Shown here: positions 7,445-15,055 of the stretch, in pieces
Position numbering within the stretch: position 1 is the first letter of the stretch
Layout of the letters: the number at the start of each line of letters is the position of its first letter
NCBI GenBank assembly: GCA_027450125.1
Contig: DAIDKG010000449.1
Location: 1 to 20,225 of the forward strand
Source of the DNA: Bordetella sp.
GTDB lineage: Bacteria; Pseudomonadota; Gammaproteobacteria; Burkholderiales; Burkholderiaceae_B
DNA length: 20,225 nucleotides
Reading direction: 5' to 3'
Program-made: the position numbers and the translations under genes
Notes under the pieces: model-generated
Told to the model about the DNA's origin: nothing
Database searches by the model: none
What the model saw: the letters and a program-made list of their open reading frames with translations, nothing else

Positions 7445-8202
7445 ACAGTTCGGCCATGACGCATCTTCTCGAACTGCGCGGTGTGCATACGCACATCGGC
7501 GCGTATCACATTTTGCACGGCGTCGACCTGCTCGTGCCGCAAGGGCAGGTCACCATGCTGCTGGGCCGCAACGGCGCCGGCAAGACCACCACCTTGCGCA
7601 CCATCATGGGCCTGTGGCGCATCTCGTCCGGCGAGCTGCGCCTGCAGGATCAGGTCGTGGGCGATGCAAGCCGGCGCTTCACGCCGCCCGACATGGTGGA
7701 TCAAGGCATCGCATACGTGCCCGAAAGCATGGGCATCTTCACCGATCTCAGCGTGCAGGAAAACATGCTGCTGGCGGCCCGCAAGGCGCGCAAGATCGGC
7801 GATCTGGACACCGCGCGCCTGGAGTGGATATTCGGCTTCTTTCCGGCGCTGCGCAAATTCTGGCTGCACCCGGCGGGCAAGCTGTCCGGCGGACAGAAGC
7901 AGATGTTGGCCGTGGCGCGCGCCATCATCGAACCGCGCAGGCTGCTGCTGGTCGACGAACCCAGCAAGGGTCTGGCCCCGGCCATCGTGCAGAACATGAT
8001 CGAAGCCTTCGCCGAACTCAAACGCGATGCCACCACCGTACTGCTGGTCGAACAGAATTTCGACTTCGCGCGCCGCCTTGGCGATCGGGTTGCGATCATG
8101 GACAACGGCCGCATCGTGCACCACGGCAGCATGGCCGAGCTCGCCCAGGATGCCTCGTTGCAGACTCGCCTACTGGGCCTTTCCCTGGACAGTCATCAAT
8201 GA
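7441..8202 (+). CDS. livF: ABC transporter ATP-binding protein, LivF family
   Basis: This is the second ATPase subunit, 253 residues from the GTG at 7441, which overlaps the preceding stop codon as GTGA. A G-rich AAGGGGG site lies just upstream. An ATG at 7456 would shorten it by five residues. Walker A is GRNGAGKTT (42-50), the signature LSGGQ is at 148-152 and Walker B LLLVDE is at 168-173. The switch position reads VEQNFDF, with glutamine in place of histidine, which is common in LivF proteins rather than a defect. It should pair with the LivG subunit under the LivH/LivM pore. The overlap with its neighbours on both sides points to strict co-translation. Confidence 0.9.
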   Translation: MNSSAMTHLLELRGVHTHIGAYHILHGVDLLVPQGQVTMLLGRNGAGKTTTLRTIMGLWRISSGELRLQDQVVGDASRRFTPPDMVDQGIAYVPESMGIFTDLSVQENMLLAARKARKIGDLDTARLEWIFGFFPALRKFWLHPAGKLSGGQKQMLAVARAIIEPRRLLLVDEPSKGLAPAIVQNMIEAFAELKRDATTVLLVEQNFDFARRLGDRVAIMDNGRIVHHGSMAELAQDASLQTRLLGLSLDSHQ

Positions 8203-9209
8203 ACGCCATCGCCCAAGACACGCCCCTGCCCGGCAAACAGCTGGACCCCATCCCCATGCTGCTGGTCGTCGGCCTGGCGCTGATCGCCCTGCCGCTGATG
8301 GACGGCTTCTCGACCTGGCTCACGCTCACCGTCGCCGGCCTGGCCATGGGGATGATCATTTTCATCGTGGCCTCGGGCATGACGCTCGTGTTCGGCCTCA
8401 TGGACGTACTGAACTTCGGGCACGGCCTGTTCATCACGCTGGGCGCCTACGTCGCGTGCAGCGTGATGGGAGGCATGGCCGGCTGGACGCAATCGGGCAG
8501 CCTGCTCGTCAACCTGGGGGCCATACTGCCCGCCGCCTTGATCGGCATGCTGGTCGCCGGTGCGGTGGGCGCGGCGTTCGAGCGACTTCTCATCAGACCC
8601 GTCTATGGCCAGCACCTGAAGCAAATCCTCATCACCGTGGGCGGCCTGATCGTCGGCCAGGAGCTCATCAAGGCCATCTGGGGCCCGCAGACGCTGCCTT
8701 TCGCGCTGCCCCAGGCGTTGAGCGGCGCCGTGCTAATGGGCGACGCCGCGGTCGAGAAATTCCGCCTGCTTGCCCTGGTCATCGGCGTGCTGGTGCTGCT
8801 GCTCCTGCTGTGGGTGCTCAACCGCACCAAGATCGGCCTGCTGGTGCGCGCCGGCGTGCAGGACCGCGAGATGGTCGAAAGCCTGGGCTACCGCATCCGC
8901 CACCTCTTCATCGGCGTTTTCGTCGCCGGCGCCATGCTGGCCGGCCTGGGCGGCGTGCTGTGGGGCATGTATCAGCAGGCCGTCATTCCCGAGCTCGGCG
9001 CGCAGGTCAACATTCTCATTTTCATCGTGATCATGATCGGCGGCATGGGCTCGACGCTGGGCTGTCTGATCGGCTCGCTACTCGTGGGCCTGATGGCCAA
9101 CTACACGGGCTTTCTGGTGCCCAAGGCCGCGCTCTTTTCCAATATCGCCCTGCTCATCGTCATTCTGATGTGGCGGCCGCAAGGCGTCTATCCGGTCGCC
9201 TCGCGCTGA
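8199..9209 (+). CDS. livH: ABC transporter permease, LivH family
   Basis: This 336-residue inner-membrane permease has about eight hydrophobic segments, including residues 19-33, 41-67, 104-126, 188-207, 236-256 and 270-300. The segment DVLNFGHGLFITLGAY (69-84) and the cytoplasmic coupling stretch RAGVQDREMVESLGY (217-231) are characteristic of LivH. The ATG overlaps the livF stop as ATGA. The first 17 residues are polar, a short extension ahead of the first membrane segment. With LivM it forms the translocation path. The gene order binding protein, livG, livF, livH, livM puts the ATPases before the permeases, which differs from the E. coli liv order. Confidence 0.9.
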   Translation: MNAIAQDTPLPGKQLDPIPMLLVVGLALIALPLMDGFSTWLTLTVAGLAMGMIIFIVASGMTLVFGLMDVLNFGHGLFITLGAYVACSVMGGMAGWTQSGSLLVNLGAILPAALIGMLVAGAVGAAFERLLIRPVYGQHLKQILITVGGLIVGQELIKAIWGPQTLPFALPQALSGAVLMGDAAVEKFRLLALVIGVLVLLLLLWVLNRTKIGLLVRAGVQDREMVESLGYRIRHLFIGVFVAGAMLAGLGGVLWGMYQQAVIPELGAQVNILIFIVIMIGGMGSTLGCLIGSLLVGLMANYTGFLVPKAALFSNIALLIVILMWRPQGVYPVASR

Positions 9210-9230
9210 CCCCCTTTCCACGACCCGCCC

Positions 9231-10289
9231 ATGTCCCGCATTCTCTCCGGCGATCTCCCCCGCAGCCGCATCCTCGCGGCGCTATTGCTGCTGACCGTGA
9301 TCGCGCTGGCGGTCTCGCCCTTCGTCTTTCACGGCCCTCGTGCGCTGGCGGTCGCGGGCAAGATTCTGGTATTCATCGTCCTGGTGGCCAGCTACGACCT
9401 CTTGCTGGGCTATACCGGCATTGTCAGCTTTGCCCACACCATGTTCTTCGGCATCGGTGCCTATGGCGTGGCCATCGCCATCACCGCCATGGGATCGGAC
9501 TGGATCGCTATTGCGCTGGGCACCGGCGCCGCGCTGCTGATGTCCCTGGTGCTGGCCACCGTCATCGGCCTGGTCAGCCTGCGGGTTCGCGCGATCTTCT
9601 ACGCCATGATCACGTTGGCCATCGCAGCGGCCTTCCAGACATTGGTGTCGCAACTGTCCGACTTGACCGGCGGCGAAGATGGCCTGAGCTTCGACGCGCC
9701 GCATCTCTTGAGCTCGGCCTTCCGGCCGTTCCCGGGCCGCTTGTTCGGCGTCGCGGTGGACGGCCACATCGTCGGCTATTACCTGCTGTTCGTGGTTTGC
9801 GCTGCCCTGTTCCTGGCCCTGCTGCGCATCGTCAACTCGCCTTTCGGGCGCGTGCTGCAGGCCATACGCGAAAATGCCTTCCGCGCCGAGGCCATCGGTT
9901 TTCGCACGGTGGTCTACCGCAGCGGTTCCAACGTCCTGGCCGCGGCCTTCGCCACCCTGGCGGGGGCGCTGTACGCGCTCTGGCTGCGCTACAACGGGCC
10001 CGATACCACCCTGTCTTTCGAGATCATGCTCAACATCCTGCTGATGCTGGTGATCGGCGGCATGGGCACCCTTTACGGCGCCGTTCCGGGCGCGGCGATC
10101 TTCGTGCTGGCGCAAAGCTATCTGCAAGATGGCCTGCGCCTGCTGCATCATGCGCTGTCAGGCCTGGGGCCGGTCGCGGCCTTTTTCCAGCCTGATCGCT
10201 GGCTGCTTTGGCTGGGGCTTTTGTTCGTGCTGTCGGTCTATTACTTTCCCACCGGCATCGCAGGCCGCCTGCGCGAGCGCGGGAGATAG
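9231..10289 (+). CDS. livM: ABC transporter permease, LivM family
   Basis: The 352-residue inner-membrane protein is the second permease of the importer. It carries family landmarks SYDLLLGYTGIVSFAHTMFFG (54-74), LTGGEDGL (145-152) and the coupling segment QAIRENAFRAEAIGF (210-224), with repeated hydrophobic segments between them. The ATG at 9231 lies 21 nt after livH. I see no strong ribosome-binding site, so it may depend on coupling. It is the last gene of the plus-strand operon. Its stop codon (10287-10289) sits inside a G/C-rich inverted repeat, and it converges with the alcohol dehydrogenase gene 43 nt away. Confidence 0.9.
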   Translation: MSRILSGDLPRSRILAALLLLTVIALAVSPFVFHGPRALAVAGKILVFIVLVASYDLLLGYTGIVSFAHTMFFGIGAYGVAIAITAMGSDWIAIALGTGAALLMSLVLATVIGLVSLRVRAIFYAMITLAIAAAFQTLVSQLSDLTGGEDGLSFDAPHLLSSAFRPFPGRLFGVAVDGHIVGYYLLFVVCAALFLALLRIVNSPFGRVLQAIRENAFRAEAIGFRTVVYRSGSNVLAAAFATLAGALYALWLRYNGPDTTLSFEIMLNILLMLVIGGMGTLYGAVPGAAIFVLAQSYLQDGLRLLHHALSGLGPVAAFFQPDRWLLWLGLLFVLSVYYFPTGIAGRLRERGR

Positions 10290-10320
10290 AAACCCTCGCG
10301 CTCGCCGCAAGCCGCTGCGG
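10273..10320. other. tandem G/C-rich hairpins between convergent livM and alcohol dehydrogenase genes
   Basis: GCGAGCGCG (10273-10281) pairs perfectly with CGCGCTCGC (10297-10305), so the livM stop codon falls inside the loop. A second, 5-bp stem CCGCA/TGCGG follows at 10305-10320. Neither has a T-run on either strand, so they are not classical intrinsic terminators. They may stabilise mRNA ends or serve Rho-dependent termination between the converging operons. Confidence 0.4.
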
Positions 10321-10332
10321 GCCGCCTGCCCT

Positions 10333-11496
10333 TTACAGCCTGCCCTGCACGGCCGACTCGAATATCGCGGCGTAGCCCGCGGCATCGAAAGCGATCGGGT
10401 TCGTGCCGGCGGAACCGTCGACCACCGCCATCTGGCCGACACGCCCGGCTTCACGCGCGTCGATGCCGATGTCGGACAGCTTGTGCGGAATGCCTAGGGA
10501 TTCGCGCAGGCCCAGCACCCAATCCATGAAACCCTTGAAGCTGGCCGACGGAAGATCGAGATAACGCGCCAAGGCCTCGATGCGCTCGCCGATGGCAGAC
10601 TCGTTGGCACGCAGCACATAGGGCATCAGGATCGCGTTGAGCATGCCGTGATGCGCGTCGTAGAGCGCACCCAAGGGGTGCGCCAGGGCATGCATGGCGC
10701 CCAGGCCGCGCTGGAAAGCCGTCGCTCCCATCGCCGAGGCGACGAGCATCTGCTGGCGGGCTTCCAGATCCTTGCCGTCGTTCACCGCGCGCGGCAGATA
10801 GTCCTTGATCAGGCGCATACCTTCGACCGCGATGCCGACCGCCATCGGATGGTAGAACGGCGATGAGTAGGCCTCCAGGTTGTGCGAGAGCGCGTCCATG
10901 CCGGTTGCAGCGGTCAGCTTGGCCGGCAGGCCCGTGGTCAGCTCGGGGTCGAGTATCACCACCGCCGGCAGCATGCGCGCATGGAAGATGATGCGCTTGA
11001 CGTGCGCGGCCTCGTCGGTGATGACCGAGGCGCGCCCCACTTCCGAGCCGGTGCCGGCCGTGGTCGGAACGGCCACCACCGGCACCATGCCATCCACGTT
11101 CACGCGCAGGTAGTTGTCGCCCACGTCCTCGAAATCCCACAGGGGTCGGGCCTGCCCCGCCATCAGGGCGATCGCCTTGGCGGCATCCAGCGCCGAGCCG
11201 CCGCCGAACGCGATCACGCCGTCGTGCTGTCCCTCGCGCAAGGCGCGCACGCCGTCGTCGACGTTGGCGCCCGTGGGGTTGCCCTTGATGTGATGGAACA
11301 GGCCGCAAGACAGGCCCGCGGCCTCGCATGCGGCGCGCGCAGCGGCCACCATGGGCATGCCGGCCAGGCCGGGATCGGTCACGAGCAGCGGGCGCTTCAT
11401 GCCCAGGCTCTTGCACCAGTCGGGCAGTTCGGCGATGCGTCCGGGGCCGACCTTGACCGCGGTCGGGTAATTCCAGTTGACGGAAGCGGGCTTCAT
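10333..11496 (-). CDS. iron-containing (group III) alcohol dehydrogenase
   Basis: The 387-residue enzyme belongs to the Fe-ADH family, which interconverts alcohols and aldehydes with NAD(P)H. The nucleotide-binding FGGGSALDAAKA (97-108) and PTTAGTGSE (144-152) are present. All four metal ligands can be assigned: D201 and H205 in GMDALSHNLEAY, H269 in GAMHALAHPLGA and H283 in YDAHHGML, with the 4- and 14-residue spacings of FucO-type enzymes. The chosen ATG at 11496 has AGGA 8 nt upstream; an ATG three codons earlier (11505) is possible but sits directly on that site. It is the last gene of the minus-strand set, 36 nt after an aldehyde dehydrogenase. It would supply the aldehyde that enzyme consumes. 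Confidence 0.9.
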   Translation of the reverse strand: MKPASVNWNYPTAVKVGPGRIAELPDWCKSLGMKRPLLVTDPGLAGMPMVAAARAACEAAGLSCGLFHHIKGNPTGANVDDGVRALREGQHDGVIAFGGGSALDAAKAIALMAGQARPLWDFEDVGDNYLRVNVDGMVPVVAVPTTAGTGSEVGRASVITDEAAHVKRIIFHARMLPAVVILDPELTTGLPAKLTAATGMDALSHNLEAYSSPFYHPMAVGIAVEGMRLIKDYLPRAVNDGKDLEARQQMLVASAMGATAFQRGLGAMHALAHPLGALYDAHHGMLNAILMPYVLRANESAIGERIEALARYLDLPSASFKGFMDWVLGLRESLGIPHKLSDIGIDAREAGRVGQMAVVDGSAGTNPIAFDAAGYAAIFESAVQGRL

Positions 11497-11532
11497 GAAA
11501 CTCATCCTAGGAAAACGGTAGGGTCGAGCGCG

Positions 11533-12921
11533 TCAGAGCGCGCGCAGGTGGAAGGACTTGGGCTGCGTCAGGTGCTCGTAGCCGATCACCGACAGCGAGG
11601 CGCCGCGTCCAGTATTTTTCACGCCGGTCCAGGCCAGCGCGGGGTCCAGGTAGTCGCACCGGTTCATGAAGAAAGTCCCGGTCGCCACGCGGTCGCCGAT
11701 GCGCACCGCGGCCTCCTGGTCGCGGGTGAATACGGCGGCGCTCAGGCCGTAGGGGCTGTCGTTCGTCCAGCGTACCGCCTCGTCGTCATCCTTGACCGGC
11801 ATGATGCCCACCACAGGGCCGAAGCATTCGTCGTTCATCACCGTCATGCCGTGGTCGACGTCGACCAGCAGCGCCGGCGCCATATAGGCCGTGCCCGCGC
11901 GCGCGGCCGGGAACCGGCTCGCGTCGATGAGGTTGCGCGCGCCGCGCGCGACGGCTTCGTCCACGATCGTGCGCACGCCGTCGGCGGCCGACAAACGCAC
12001 CAGCGGGCCCAGCGTGGTTTCTTTCTGCATCGGGTCGCCCAGCACGTACTGCTGCGTCAATGCCACCGCCTGCTCGACGAACGCGTCGTACAGCGGCTGC
12101 GCCACGTAGATGCGCTGAATGCCGCAGCAGGACTGCCCGGAATTGAAGAAGGCGCCGTCGACCAGCGTCTCGACCGCGTGATCGAGCTTGGCGTCCGCGC
12201 GCACATAGGCCGGATCGTTGCCGCCCAGCTCCAGGCCCACGCCGATGAACCGGCCGGCAGCCGTCTGCTCGACCATGCGCCCGCCGTTGACCGATCCGGT
12301 GAAAGACACATAGCCGACTTCGGGCGCGGCGATGAGCCGCTGCGTCATGTCATGGCTGGCGTGGACGAACTGGAACACGCCTTCGGGCAGGCCCGCCTCG
12401 ACGAAGGCCCGGTGCATCAGCTCGGCGCACAGGGGCGTCTGCTCCGAATGCTTGAGAATCACCGTGTTGCCGGCCAGCAGCGCGGGCACGATGCTGTTGA
12501 CCGCTGTGAGCAGGGGGGAGTTCCACGGCGCGATGGTCAGCACGACACCGATCGGCTCGCGCTTGATGTAGCGCGTGAACCCGGCCTGCGGCGCGACCTG
12601 CACCGGCGCCAGGGCTTCTTCGGCGATCTCCATCATGTGGCGCGCGCGGCCGGCAAAGCCGTCGACTTCTCCCGGGGTGTAGCGTAGCGGCCGGCCCATC
12701 TGGCGGGTGATCGCTTCGGCCACCTCGTCCTTCATCGCGACGAAGCGGTCGACCGCTGCGCCGACGAGCGCCTTGCGCTCGGCCAGTGCACGGCCGCCCC
12801 ATGCGCGCTGCGCCGATTTTGCGCGGGCCAGCAGGGCCGACAGCTCGGCTTCGGTGACATAAGGACGGCGCACGATTTCGCGGCCGTCGATGGGGCTGAT
12901 GGTGATGAGTTCCTGTTTCAT
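11533..12921 (-). CDS. NAD(P)-dependent aldehyde dehydrogenase (second copy)
   Basis: From the ATG at 12921 the protein has 462 residues and starts MKQELITISPIDGREI. The frame stays open to a TTG at 12990, but the extra residues do not look like the family, and neither start has a clear ribosome-binding site; an ATG two codons upstream (12927) is also possible. The active site is intact: N134 in APWNSPLL, K157 in ILKHSEQTP, E231 in LELGGNDPAYV and the nucleophile C265 in NSGQSCCGIQR, followed directly by a second cysteine. It is clearly different in sequence from the aldehyde dehydrogenase at 1984-3411. It lies between a glutamine-synthetase-like gene and an alcohol dehydrogenase on one strand, suggesting it oxidises an aldehyde made in that same pathway. 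Confidence 0.9.
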   Translation of the reverse strand: MKQELITISPIDGREIVRRPYVTEAELSALLARAKSAQRAWGGRALAERKALVGAAVDRFVAMKDEVAEAITRQMGRPLRYTPGEVDGFAGRARHMMEIAEEALAPVQVAPQAGFTRYIKREPIGVVLTIAPWNSPLLTAVNSIVPALLAGNTVILKHSEQTPLCAELMHRAFVEAGLPEGVFQFVHASHDMTQRLIAAPEVGYVSFTGSVNGGRMVEQTAAGRFIGVGLELGGNDPAYVRADAKLDHAVETLVDGAFFNSGQSCCGIQRIYVAQPLYDAFVEQAVALTQQYVLGDPMQKETTLGPLVRLSAADGVRTIVDEAVARGARNLIDASRFPAARAGTAYMAPALLVDVDHGMTVMNDECFGPVVGIMPVKDDDEAVRWTNDSPYGLSAAVFTRDQEAAVRIGDRVATGTFFMNRCDYLDPALAWTGVKNTGRGASLSVIGYEHLTQPKSFHLRAL

Positions 12922-13002
12922 GGGCATAGGATATAAGGTCGATACAAGGCGGCAAGGCGGATCACACCACGGATGGTTGTCATACCGCAACGAGTCGGTG
13001 CT

Positions 13003-14388
13003 TCAGATGATTTCGAAATAGCGCGCCAGCTCCCAGTCGGTGACATGGCGACGGAACTCGCGCTCCTCCCATTCGCGCGTGGCGGCGAAATGCTCGACGA
13101 AGGCTTCGCCGAACAGAGTCCGCGCGGCGCTGGAGGCGCGCAGGCGCTGCGCGGCGTCCCACAGCGTGTTGGGCAGCTTCAGATGCTCGGGAAATTGCTG
13201 GGTATAGGCATTGCCCTGGACCATGGGCTCGGGCTCGAGCTCCATCTCGATGCCATGCAGGCCCGAGCCCAGGGCCGCGGCCAGCGCCACATAGGGGTTG
13301 GCGTCCGCCGAACCGATGCGCACTTCCACGCGCTGCGATTTGTCGCTGCCGGGAATCAGGCGCAGGGCCGTCGTGCGGTTCTCCATGCCCCAGGTGGCAT
13401 CCAGCGGCGCCCAGTACCCCGGCACCAGGCGCGAATAGCTGTTGACGGTCTGCGCGTACATCGCCATGAATTCGGGCAGGTAGCGCTGCACCCCGGCCAT
13501 GAAGCTGGCCTGGGTCCGGCTCATGCAGTAGGGCTGGCTTTCATCGTGGAAAGCCGACTTGTTCGTCTTCTTGTCGCGCAAAGACAGATGAATGTGGCCG
13601 CTCTGGCCCGGATGATCGTGCGACCACTTCGCCATGAACGTGGCCATCATGCCGTTGCGCTGAGCCAGCGCCTTGGTAAAGGTCTTGAACAGCAAGCCCT
13701 TGTCGGCCGCCTCGGCCACCAGATCGACGGCCAGCGCGGCCTCCAGTACGCCGGGCCCGGTCTCGGTGTGCAGGCCTTCGATGGGCATGTCCATGGCTTC
13801 GCACATCTCGTTGAGCTGGCGATAGAAGTCGGACGCCACCGTGCTGCGCAGGACGGAATAGCCGAAGTTGCCCGGCGTCCAGTTCTGCAGATTGCGATAG
13901 CCTTTCTCGCGCACCGATTGCGGCGTTTCGGTGAACATGAAGAACTCGTATTCGAGCGCGCCGTAGGCATCGAATCCCAGGCTGTCGGCGCGTTCCAGTA
14001 CGCGGTGCAGCAACCGGCGCGGGCAGACCTCGGCCGCGGCGCCTTCGAACTCGGCCAGAAAGAACAGCATGGCCTCCCCGCCTGGCCCGGGTTCGAGCGG
14101 CAGGCGGCGGCAGCTCTCGGGCACGATACGCACCTGGGCATCCGGATACGCGGTGTGCCAGCCGGTGTACTTGACGTTGTCGTACAGGTGGTCGTCCAGG
14201 TCCCAGCCCAGCACGACGTTGCAGAATCCCAGTCCCGACTTGAGGGTGGACAGGAACTTGTCCTTGCGCAGGTACTTGCCCCGCATTACACCGTCGATGT
14301 CGGACAGGCCCACCTTGATATGCGTCAATGCGCTTGCCTCGACCAGCGCAACTGCGTCCGCCACCGTTTTCACTGCGCGTTCTTGCAT
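13003..14388 (-). CDS. glutamine-synthetase-like protein, probable gamma-glutamyl-amine ligase
   Basis: From the ATG at 14388 the product has 461 residues; an ATG at 14400 is possible, but GGTGGA sits correctly before the later one. The catalytic domain of the GS superfamily is present: EYEFF (146-150), HTETGPGVLEAAL (207-219) with E209 and E216, GQSGHIHLSL (261-270), NSYSRLVPGY (316-325) and RVEVRIGSADANPYVALA (353-370). The flap that reads YEAP in true glutamine synthetase is YWAP here, losing the glutamate that closes over the ammonium site. The NLYDLP adenylylation tyrosine is also absent. These changes fit a PuuA/IpuC-type enzyme joining glutamate to an amine with ATP rather than making glutamine. 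It heads a minus-strand set with an aldehyde and an alcohol dehydrogenase. Confidence 0.85.
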   Translation of the reverse strand: MQERAVKTVADAVALVEASALTHIKVGLSDIDGVMRGKYLRKDKFLSTLKSGLGFCNVVLGWDLDDHLYDNVKYTGWHTAYPDAQVRIVPESCRRLPLEPGPGGEAMLFFLAEFEGAAAEVCPRRLLHRVLERADSLGFDAYGALEYEFFMFTETPQSVREKGYRNLQNWTPGNFGYSVLRSTVASDFYRQLNEMCEAMDMPIEGLHTETGPGVLEAALAVDLVAEAADKGLLFKTFTKALAQRNGMMATFMAKWSHDHPGQSGHIHLSLRDKKTNKSAFHDESQPYCMSRTQASFMAGVQRYLPEFMAMYAQTVNSYSRLVPGYWAPLDATWGMENRTTALRLIPGSDKSQRVEVRIGSADANPYVALAAALGSGLHGIEMELEPEPMVQGNAYTQQFPEHLKLPNTLWDAAQRLRASSAARTLFGEAFVEHFAATREWEEREFRRHVTDWELARYFEII

Positions 14389-14517
14389 TGTTCCACCCAT
14401 AGGTCGTTGTCATTGCTTCGCGCGCCACCAGGGCACACGCCCGACTGCAAGCAAGACCATACCACCGACGCTGGGGGCACAGCGCGGGCTTTTTCGTTCA
14501 GATGCCGCGCGACCAAT

Positions 14518-14547
14518 AAAAAAAGCCAGAGGACTCCCTCTGGCTTT
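14518..14547 (-). terminator. strong intrinsic terminator after rpsQ
   Basis: In transcript orientation AAAGCCAGAGG pairs with CCTCTGGCTTT (11 bp) across the 4-nt loop GAGT. The second arm runs into a stretch of seven T residues on the minus strand. It starts 23 nt past the rpsQ stop codon and should end the S10-type transcript before the catabolic region. Any transcription of the GS-like gene must therefore begin in the roughly 120 bp between this site and its start codon. Confidence 0.9.
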
Positions 14548-14570
14548 CCTGTCGCGAGACCGCAGGCTGC

Positions 14571-14849
14571 TTAGATGATGCGGGCAGCTTCGACCAGGCG
14601 CACCACCGACCACGCCTTGGAGCGCGAGATGGGGCGGCCTTCGGCGATTTCGACCGTATCGCCTTCGTTGTACTGGTTGGTTTCGTCGTGCGCCTTGTAC
14701 TTGGCCGAACGCATGACGATCTTGCCGTAGATGGGGTGCTTGACGCGGCGCTCGACGAGCACCACGACGGTCTTGTCCATCTTGTTGCTGACGACCTTGC
14801 CAACCAGCGTGCGCTGGCGCTTGGCCACTTGAGTGGTTTGTTCGGTCAT
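14571..14849 (-). CDS. rpsQ: 30S ribosomal protein S17
   Basis: The 92-residue OB-fold protein contains [30 protein letters not shown] and [15 protein letters not shown], the standard S17 blocks. S17 is a primary 16S rRNA binder in the 5' domain of the small subunit. The gene starts 2 nt after rpmC ends, so the two are tightly coupled. It is the last gene of the S10-type run, with the strong terminator immediately downstream. The next ribosomal gene in canonical order, rplN, lies on the far side of the catabolic genes. Confidence 0.97.
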   Translation of the reverse strand: MTEQTTQVAKRQRTLVGKVVSNKMDKTVVVLVERRVKHPIYGKIVMRSAKYKAHDETNQYNEGDTVEIAEGRPISRSKAWSVVRLVEAARII

Positions 14850-14851
14850 GA

Positions 14852-15043
14852 TTATTTTCCTGCCTTCGCGGTCAGCACGGTGCGCACGCGCGCGATGTCG
14901 CGGCGCACTTTGCGAAGCTGGCTGGTGTTGGCGAGCTGCTGCGTGGCCTTCTGCATGCGCAGGCCAAACTGCGCCTTCAGCAGGCTTTCGAGCTCTTTGC
15001 CGAGCTCGGCGGCGTCCTTGGTATGGAGTTCGGTAGCTTTCAT
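14852..15043 (-). CDS. rpmC: 50S ribosomal protein L29
   Basis: This short helical protein of 63 residues begins [18 protein letters not shown] and ends [17 protein letters not shown], matching L29 in length and in its two antiparallel helices. It lies on the large-subunit surface near the exit tunnel next to L23 and takes part in the docking platform for nascent-chain factors. It sits between rplP (12 nt upstream) and rpsQ (2 nt downstream) in standard order. The ATG at 15043 has a GGAG-type site just upstream. Confidence 0.96.
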   Translation of the reverse strand: MKATELHTKDAAELGKELESLLKAQFGLRMQKATQQLANTSQLRKVRRDIARVRTVLTAKAGK

Positions 15044-15055
15044 ATTCGTTACTCC

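Noticed and set aside
14451..14464. Sigma-54-like TGGTATGGTCTTGC upstream of the GS-like gene on the minus strand
   Set aside because: The GG and GC dinucleotides are separated by 9 nt instead of the required 10, and no enhancer-binding regulator is encoded nearby.
1890..14517. Direct repeats or transposon ends flanking the inserted block
   Set aside because: Comparing the sequence next to the rpsQ terminator with that next to the rplN promoter, I saw no shared repeat; a computed comparison would be needed to exclude short ones.
10882..14574. Very long plus-strand open frames (about 530-600 codons) antisense to the GS-like, aldehyde dehydrogenase and alcohol dehydrogenase genes
   Set aside because: They lie opposite well-supported genes, have no family resemblance, are rich in Arg/His/Gly/Ala and follow the third-position GC bias of the true genes; they are composition shadows.
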